Source: Flavobacterium psychrophilum
Lineage (GTDB): Bacteria > Bacteroidota > Bacteroidia > Flavobacteriales > Flavobacteriaceae
NCBI GenBank assembly: GCA_945905915.1
Contig: CAMDQL010000061.1
Coordinates: 1-10,596, forward strand
Direction of reading: 5' to 3'
DNA length: 10,596 nt
The notes under the pieces are model-generated. The model did not search any database. It was given only the letters and a program-made list of their open reading frames with translations, and had not been told where the DNA came from. Made by a program: the position numbers and the translations under genes. Below are positions 6,340-10,596 of the stretch, in pieces. The first letter of the stretch is position 1; every line of letters begins with the position of its first letter.

Positions 6340-7269
6340 CTACTCTTCAATTTTATTTGCTTTTTCAATTTCTTCGGCTAATTTCTTGTCGAATTTATTA
6401 TGTATGTAAAGTATTGAAAGCCCAAATAAAATAGCAGACACAATCAATACTGTATTTATAATACCACTAACTGAAAAAGAAATTCTAATTAATATGGTTG
6501 AAATAATAAACCCAGAGTTTCGCATTACTTTATGAAATTCGTCAGTGTGAAAAAATGAAAATAGTAATAGAATTACATCAGCAATAATCAAAATATTGAA
6601 AAATTGCTCGAAGAAAATATTATTTATATTCTTGAAAGATATGTGGTTTGCTTCAGTTGATTGAAAAACACCAATACTCCAGTCTAAGAAAGAATATATT
6701 GCAATAATTAAAAGAATGGGAACCAATGCGGTAGCTATCCATTTTTTTGCGTTTATAAATTTCGTAATACTTAAAGAATGGTCTTTAATATTTTCAATTG
6801 GTCTATATATTTTGGTTCGTTGGATATGAAATAGATAAATCAAATAAAATAATAAAACCGAAGCTACTAAATCATAAGTAAACTGCATATCAGTTTTAAT
6901 GTTAAACCAATTAGACGAAAGGGACAAATCAGAAAGATCTTTGAACAATCGTCGTATAAGTATAAGAGCAATAATTTCATATTGCTTTGAAATATAGGTA
7001 GAAGTTGATTTTGGGAGGTAATAAATTAAAAGATATACTTCATAAACTAATATGAAAGAAAAAGGAGTATAGATAGCAGCTATAGGATTTTTTAATAAAT
7101 TTGAGGGTTCATCAATGGAAACAAAATCAAATTGTATTAATACTATAAATAATAAGTGAATTATAAAACTCACTAAAGCAATCCATAATATAAACTGCTC
7201 ACTTTTATCTCTAGTTCTTTTTGAAAGAAATTTTGTGTGTAGTATCTCTAAAATTCCAGATAATTGCAT
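6340..7269 (-). CDS. Multi-pass membrane protein of unknown function
   Basis: This 309-residue protein is not recognisable as a named family. Hydrophobic segments lie at about 27-47, 63-85, 97-107, 131-149, 178-197, 223-240 and 253-289 (probably two passes), giving seven or eight membrane spans. Between the second and fourth spans, residues 97-121 read YEIIALILIRRLFKDLSDLS and onward, an amphipathic stretch with a charged RRLFKD motif that looks more constrained than the rest. The C-terminus (290-309) is a charged cytoplasmic-type helix rich in Lys and Glu. There are no transporter, kinase or protease signatures. The ATG at 7269 follows an A-rich leader, but no TAnnTTTG promoter was found upstream. 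It stands alone between a terminator and tRNA-Tyr, and is more AT-rich than its neighbours, as variable genes often are. Confidence 0.8.
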   Translation of the reverse strand: MQLSGILEILHTKFLSKRTRDKSEQFILWIALVSFIIHLLFIVLIQFDFVSIDEPSNLLKNPIAAIYTPFSFILVYEVYLLIYYLPKSTSTYISKQYEIIALILIRRLFKDLSDLSLSSNWFNIKTDMQFTYDLVASVLLFYLIYLFHIQRTKIYRPIENIKDHSLSITKFINAKKWIATALVPILLIIAIYSFLDWSIGVFQSTEANHISFKNINNIFFEQFFNILIIADVILLLFSFFHTDEFHKVMRNSGFIISTILIRISFSVSGIINTVLIVSAILFGLSILYIHNKFDKKLAEEIEKANKIEE

Positions 7270-7443
7270 ATTGATTTCTTTTATTAACGTATCATTTATT
7301 TATGATAAGTTGTAATATGAAAAGTCATACTAACTTGAATATGTGTAACTTAATCATATATTTTGTAATTGTAAATATATAAAAATCTTACGGATCATCA
7401 ATTATATATTAAATTATTTGTAAGGGTAGAGCTATTAAATAAA
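7270..7443. other. AT-rich intergenic region without a recognisable gene
   Basis: No supportable ORF or RNA gene was found here. The only structure is an AT-only inverted repeat, ATATATTT at 7356-7363 and AAATATAT at 7373-7380, around a 9-base loop. Such repeats are expected by chance at this base composition. The promoter of the membrane protein gene must lie here if it has its own, but no consensus element is visible. Confidence 0.5.
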
Positions 7444-7469
7444 AAAAACACCTCGATTAAGGTGTTTTT
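7444..7469 (-). terminator. Intrinsic terminator of tRNA-Tyr
   Basis: A 10-bp stem, AAAAACACCT (7444-7453) with AGGTGTTTTT (7460-7469), encloses a six-base loop. On the minus strand it begins two bases after the tRNA 3' end and runs into a string of T residues, as an intrinsic terminator should. Confidence 0.85.
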
Positions 7470-7470
7470 G

Positions 7471-7552
7471 TGGGGAGAGCAGGATTCGAACCTGCGAAGA
7501 TGTAATCAGCGGATTTACAGTCCGCCCTCGTTGGCCGCTTGAGTATCTCCCC
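7471..7552 (-). tRNA. tRNA-Tyr (anticodon GTA)
   Basis: This 82-base class II tRNA is read on the minus strand. The acceptor arms are GGGGAGA and TCTCCCC, with discriminator A at 7471. The anticodon arm GCGGA-CTGTAAA-TCCGC places anticodon GTA at 7518-7516, which decodes tyrosine codons. The T arm carries GGTTCGAATCC, and the long variable arm between the anticodon and T arms is expected for bacterial tRNA-Tyr. The 3' CCA is not encoded, since the bases after the discriminator are CA then A, so it must be added by CCA transferase. The gene is a single transcription unit with its own promoter and terminator. Confidence 0.97.
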
Positions 7553-7582
7553 AAGCCATTCTGCTTAATGGCAGAAGAGGTG

Positions 7583-7613
7583 CAAATATAAAATTGTTTT
7601 TATAACAAACAAA
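7583..7613 (-). promoter_or_regulatory. Promoter of tRNA-Tyr
   Basis: On the minus strand TTTG (7613-7610), a 19-bp spacer and TATATTTG (7590-7583) match both elements of the Bacteroidota housekeeping promoter at their preferred spacing. Transcription should begin near 7577, leaving a leader of about 25 nt before the mature tRNA 5' end. Confidence 0.8.
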
Positions 7614-7671
7614 GATATTTCCAGCTATTTTAAAGGTTTTTTTATAACCTTCTGTAAATGAAAAGCATAAA

Positions 7672-7695
7672 AAAATCTCCCTCTAGGGAGATTTT
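7672..7695 (-). terminator. Intrinsic terminator of the TlpA-like gene
   Basis: A 10-bp stem, AAAATCTCCC (7672-7681) with GGGAGATTTT (7686-7695), encloses a four-base loop. On the minus strand it starts 21 bp after the stop codon at 7717 and continues into a T-run, so it serves the minus-strand gene. Confidence 0.88.
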
Positions 7696-7716
7696 AAATA
7701 TTCAACAGATAAACGA

Positions 7717-8856
7717 TTATTTAGCGTTTAATAGTTCGGTAACTTTAGCTTTTAATTCAGCGCCTCTTAAATCTTTAGCAACAATTGTTCCGCTAGAATC
7801 TAATATAAATGTAGCTGGTATTGATTCTACATTATATTGTTTTGCTATGGGTTCGTCCCAATATTTAAGGTTCGAAATTTGTGGCCAAGTCAAACCGTCT
7901 TTTGCAATAGCTTCTTTCCATTTTGCCCCGTCTTTATCTAAAGAAACGCCAATAATGTTTAATCCTTTTGCATGTAATTCTTTGTATAAAGCAACCACAT
8001 TTGGGTTTTCTGCTCTACAAGGACTGCACCAAGAAGCCCAAAAATCAATAATGGTAACTTTTCCTAATGATTCTTTTAAAGAAATTGATTTTCCTTCTGG
8101 ATTATTTGCTGCAAAATCAGGAGCTTTGCTTCCTACTTCTATTTTTGTAGCACTAGGACCAGCCATTTCATCCATTATTTTTTTAATGTTTTTAGCACTT
8201 TTAGTTTTTAATAAACTTTTATCTATTTTATTAAAATAACCTTTAATTTCATCCATTGGTAAATTTTGTCTCATTAAGAAGTTTTCAAGCAACAAAACTG
8301 ATAAATAAGCATCAGGATTTTTCTTTATAAAATTCACTGATACTTTATTCATGTCTTCTTGAAAAACACTATATTCTTTCATGATTTGGTTTACTGTAGC
8401 GGTATCGTTTGCTTTTTTAGCAGCAGTAATTCGATCTATATTTGCTTTTTCAAACTTCCCTTTCTTTCTAGCAATTACTTTAGATTCGTCATTAAACGAT
8501 TGAAATTTTTCATTGTTATCGGTACCACCTATTGATGAGTTTTGAATGGTATCGGTTTTGATCGTTACAGTAATTTTCCCTTCTTCTAAAATTAAAGGCA
8601 AGTTGATGTTTTCGTCTTCAATTCGAACAAAGCCTAAATCAATTTCTTCAGTAATTCCTTTTAATTCAAATTTACCATTTTCAATTACTGCAGTATCTTT
8701 AGCAATAAAACCTGTCTCGGTTTGGGTTTCAATAAATACTTTTTTTCCGTTCTCAACACCTTCAGCAGTTCCAGTTATTAAGAATTCATTGTCTTTTAAA
8801 TTGTTACAAGATAACACAACAAGTGCCGTCGTAATAAGTAAAGTTATTTTTCTCAT
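7717..8856 (-). CDS. TlpA-family thioredoxin-like lipoprotein with N-terminal DUF4369-type domain
   Basis: This 379-residue envelope protein probably reduces or exchanges disulfides. The N-terminus MRKITLLITTALVVLSC is a lipoprotein signal with the lipobox cysteine at Cys17, so the mature protein should be lipid-anchored. Residues about 25-105 form a beta-rich domain like the DUF4369 domains that often precede TlpA in Bacteroidota. A helical linker spans about 115-235. The thioredoxin-like domain spans about 241-377, starting with VGSKAPDF, with the redox centre WCSPC (Cys277, Cys280) and the cis-proline Pro347 in ESIPATF. The start is ATG 8856; the frame continues 15 codons upstream, but that would bury the signal peptide and run over the promoter element. 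It has its own terminator and is divergent from rpsA. The client protein or pathway is unknown; there are no cytochrome biogenesis genes nearby. Confidence 0.93.
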   Translation of the reverse strand: MRKITLLITTALVVLSCNNLKDNEFLITGTAEGVENGKKVFIETQTETGFIAKDTAVIENGKFELKGITEEIDLGFVRIEDENINLPLILEEGKITVTIKTDTIQNSSIGGTDNNEKFQSFNDESKVIARKKGKFEKANIDRITAAKKANDTATVNQIMKEYSVFQEDMNKVSVNFIKKNPDAYLSVLLLENFLMRQNLPMDEIKGYFNKIDKSLLKTKSAKNIKKIMDEMAGPSATKIEVGSKAPDFAANNPEGKSISLKESLGKVTIIDFWASWCSPCRAENPNVVALYKELHAKGLNIIGVSLDKDGAKWKEAIAKDGLTWPQISNLKYWDEPIAKQYNVESIPATFILDSSGTIVAKDLRGAELKAKVTELLNAK

Positions 8857-8878
8857 TTTGGTTTTATTAAAATTTTGA

Positions 8879-8886
8879 CAAATGTA
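8879..8886 (-). promoter_or_regulatory. -7 promoter element of the TlpA-like gene
   Basis: TACATTTG on the minus strand is an exact TAnnTTTG match, 22 bp upstream of the ATG at 8856. No TTG is present at the usual distance upstream, so the -33 part is weak. Its location supports 8856 as the start codon, because the longer reading would begin before the transcript does. Confidence 0.55.
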
Positions 8887-8950
8887 TTTAAAATTACCCA
8901 TTTAGAAAAATATTTGTTTCTAGTTATTTACAAAAGAATTAATTAAAATT

Positions 8951-8979
8951 TTGTGGGTTATAAAAAAATAGTATCTTTG
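8951..8979 (+). promoter_or_regulatory. Promoter of rpsA
   Basis: TTG (8951-8953, inside TTTTG), an 18-bp spacer and TATCTTTG (8972-8979) match the Bacteroidota housekeeping promoter in sequence and spacing. Transcription should start near 8984-8988, giving a leader of about 110 nt before the rpsA start codon. Confidence 0.82.
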
Positions 8980-8985
8980 CACACC

Positions 8986-9097
8986 TTTTGGCGGAGTAGA
9001 GTTTCCATTAGGATTAAATCATTTATGTAAAATACTGCTGTAGTTTTCAATCCCATTAAGAAACTCATGGAACACAGCATACAAATTTTTAATCAGC
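8986..9097 (+). promoter_or_regulatory. Structured rpsA leader (candidate autoregulatory 5' UTR)
   Basis: The predicted leader contains several complementary segments. One fold pairs TGCTGT (9036-9041) with ACAGCA (9074-9079) and, inside it, AGTTTT (9042-9047) with GAAACT (9060-9065, one G-U pair). A competing fold pairs GAGTTTC (8999-9005) with GAAACTC (9060-9066). A third option pairs TTCCAT (9003-9008) with ATGGAA (9067-9072). The first two cannot coexist because they share 9060-9065. In E. coli, S1 represses translation of its own mRNA, so a regulated leader is plausible. That these stems form, and that S1 binds here, is inference. Confidence 0.45.
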
Positions 9098-9105
9098 ATG
9101 TCTGA
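9067..9105 (+). CDS. Possible 12-codon upstream ORF overlapping the rpsA start
   Basis: An ATG at 9067 opens a frame of 12 codons (MEHSIQIFNQHV) ending with TGA at 9103-9105. It overlaps the rpsA ATG (9098) by 8 nt in a different frame. A start-stop pair, ATGTAA, lies further upstream at 9025-9030. The length and frame are directly visible. Translation is unproven, and short ORFs like this arise easily by chance. If it is translated, ribosomes finishing it could reinitiate on rpsA. Confidence 0.25.
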   Translation: MEHSIQIFNQHV

Positions 9106-10596
9106 AATTATCAAAACACAAGAAGAGTTTTTAGCAAATTTTAATTGGCACAATTTTCAAGAAGGAATTGACCCAGTAGATGAAAAAAACTTACAGGAAT
9201 TCGAAGATTTAGTAACTAAAACATTCATTGCTACAGATCAAGAAGAAGTAGTTGATGGAGTTGTTGTAAGAATTACTGAAAGAGATGTTATCGTTGATAT
9301 CAACGCTAAATCGGAAGGTGTTATTTCATTAAACGAATTTCGTTACAACCCAAACTTAAAAGTGGGTGACAAAGTAGAAGTATTAATTGATGTTCGTGAG
9401 GACAAAACAGGTCAGTTAGTATTATCTCACAGAAAAGCAAGAACAATTAAAGCATGGGATAGAGTTATTTCTGCTAATGAAACTGGAGAAATCGTTAATG
9501 GTTTTGTTAAATGTAGAACTAAAGGTGGTATGATTGTAGATGTTTTCGGAATTGAAGCATTCTTACCTGGATCACAAATTGATGTGAAACCTATCCGTGA
9601 TTACGATCAATACGTGAACAAAACTATGGAATTCAAAGTAGTTAAAATTAACCACGAATTCAAAAACGTAGTAGTATCTCACAAAGCGCTTATCGAAGCT
9701 GATATTGAAGTACAGAAAAAAGAAATCATTGGTCAATTAGAAAAAGGACAAGTATTAGAAGGTGTGGTTAAAAACATCACTTCTTATGGTGTGTTCATTG
9801 ACTTAGGTGGTGTAGATGGATTAATCCATATTACAGACTTATCTTGGTCAAGAATTAATCACCCAAGCGAAGTTCTTGAATTAGATCAAAAATTAAACGT
9901 TGTAATCCTTGATTTTGATGATGAAAAAACAAGAATCCAATTAGGTTTAAAACAATTAAATGCTCATCCTTGGGATGCCTTAGGAACTGAATTAAAAGTA
10001 GGTGACAAAATAAAAGGTAAAGTGGTTGTTTTAGCTGATTATGGTGCGTTTGTTGAAATAGCTGAAGGTGTAGAAGGTTTAATCCACGTATCGGAAATGT
10101 CTTGGTCAACGCATTTAAGAAGTGCGCAAGATTTCATGAAAATTGGTGATGTAGTTGATGCAGTTGTTTTAACACTAGATAGAGACGAAAGAAAAATGTC
10201 TTTAGGTATTAAACAAATGACACAAGATCCTTGGACAGACATTACAGCTAAATACCCAGTAGGTTCTAAACACACTGGAATCGTTAGAAACTTTACTAAC
10301 TTCGGAATTTTCGTTGAATTAGAAGAAGGTATTGATGGTTTAGTATATATTTCTGATTTATCTTGGACTAAGAAAATCAAACACCCATCTGAATTTATAA
10401 ACGTTGGTGAAAATTTAGACGTTATAGTATTAGAATTAGATGTTGAAGGACGTAAATTATCTTTAGGTCACAAACAAACTACCGCTAATCCATGGGATAA
10501 ATATGAAGATGCATTCGCTGTTGGAACTATCCACAACGGTGCAATTTCTGAAATCGTTGACAAAGGTGCTACTGTAGATTTTGGAGATGATGTAGT
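9098..10596 (+). CDS. rpsA: 30S ribosomal protein S1 (3' end outside window)
   Basis: This gene encodes the large mRNA-binding protein of the small ribosomal subunit. The window holds 499 codons and the frame is still open at the edge. Repeated S1 (OB-fold) domains lie at about residues 47-113, 130-196, 216-285, 301-372 and 388-459, with a sixth starting near 473. The later domains carry the typical pattern, for example SYGVFIDLGGVDGLIHITDLSW (in part, 229-250) and DYGAFVEIAEGVEGLIHVSE (314-333). The first two domains are the divergent, ribosome-anchoring type. The ATG at 9098 has no Shine-Dalgarno sequence, only an AT-rich leader, as is normal in Bacteroidota. It has a strong consensus promoter and a leader of about 110 nt with regulatory potential. 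Confidence 0.97.
   Translation, partial: MSEIIKTQEEFLANFNWHNFQEGIDPVDEKNLQEFEDLVTKTFIATDQEEVVDGVVVRITERDVIVDINAKSEGVISLNEFRYNPNLKVGDKVEVLIDVREDKTGQLVLSHRKARTIKAWDRVISANETGEIVNGFVKCRTKGGMIVDVFGIEAFLPGSQIDVKPIRDYDQYVNKTMEFKVVKINHEFKNVVVSHKALIEADIEVQKKEIIGQLEKGQVLEGVVKNITSYGVFIDLGGVDGLIHITDLSWSRINHPSEVLELDQKLNVVILDFDDEKTRIQLGLKQLNAHPWDALGTELKVGDKIKGKVVVLADYGAFVEIAEGVEGLIHVSEMSWSTHLRSAQDFMKIGDVVDAVVLTLDRDERKMSLGIKQMTQDPWTDITAKYPVGSKHTGIVRNFTNFGIFVELEEGIDGLVYISDLSWTKKIKHPSEFINVGENLDVIVLELDVEGRKLSLGHKQTTANPWDKYEDAFAVGTIHNGAISEIVDKGATVDFGDDV

Noticed and set aside
7291..7380. AT-rich inverted repeats as operators or an origin
   Set aside because: They consist almost only of A and T, are short, and are expected by chance at this composition.
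6306..7478. Attachment-site duplication of the tRNA-Tyr 3' end flanking the membrane protein gene
   Set aside because: The only shared string is GGATTCG, far shorter than a normal attachment duplication, and there is no integrase gene in the window.
7658..8239. 193-codon plus-strand ORF
   Set aside because: It lies antisense to the TlpA-like gene and starts in that gene's terminator; the minus-strand product has clear motifs.
9855..10380. Two minus-strand ORFs inside rpsA
   Set aside because: They are shadows of the conserved S1 repeats on the plus strand.

Overview
The window looks like core chromosome of a member of the Flavobacteriaceae (Bacteroidota), probably Flavobacterium or a close relative. 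The DNA is AT-rich. Genes lack Shine-Dalgarno sequences and have A-rich leaders instead. Several genes are preceded by the Bacteroidota housekeeping promoter motif TAnnTTTG, at two sites with a TTG element 18-19 bp upstream. The recognisable proteins (six-domain ribosomal protein S1, a TlpA lipoprotein with a Bacteroidota-type lipobox, an LpxL-type acyltransferase, a SIMPL protein) fit that assignment. No mobile element, CRISPR array or phage gene was seen.

Layout. Positions 1-1056 (minus) hold most of a conserved cytoplasmic protein of unknown role, cut by the window edge. Divergent from it is a three-gene plus-strand run: a PhnP-like metallo-beta-lactamase-fold hydrolase with a TTG start (1171-1935), a small membrane-anchored hypothetical protein (1945-2439) and a class V PLP enzyme of the cysteine desulfurase/selenocysteine lyase type (2461-3933). 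This run meets, and overlaps by 11 bp, a convergent lysophospholipid/lipid A acyltransferase gene (3923-4801, minus). Divergent from that gene are a rhomboid protease (4884-5510) and a secreted SIMPL-domain protein (5553-6245), which end at a strong bidirectional terminator.

Next come an orphan multi-pass membrane protein (6340-7269, minus), tRNA-Tyr(GTA) with its own promoter and terminator (minus), and a TlpA-like thioredoxin lipoprotein (7717-8856, minus) with its own terminator. Divergent from the last is rpsA (from 9098, plus, running off the edge), which has a good promoter and a leader of about 110 nt.

How the genes relate. The gene order suggests several small independent housekeeping units rather than one pathway. 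Envelope functions recur (acyltransferase, rhomboid, SIMPL, TlpA lipoprotein), but nothing shows that they act together. I found no convincing undescribed multi-gene system. The most interesting signals are regulatory: a near-consensus sigma-54 type -24/-12 element before the SIMPL gene, and an rpsA leader with mutually exclusive stems plus a short upstream ORF that overlaps the rpsA start codon.
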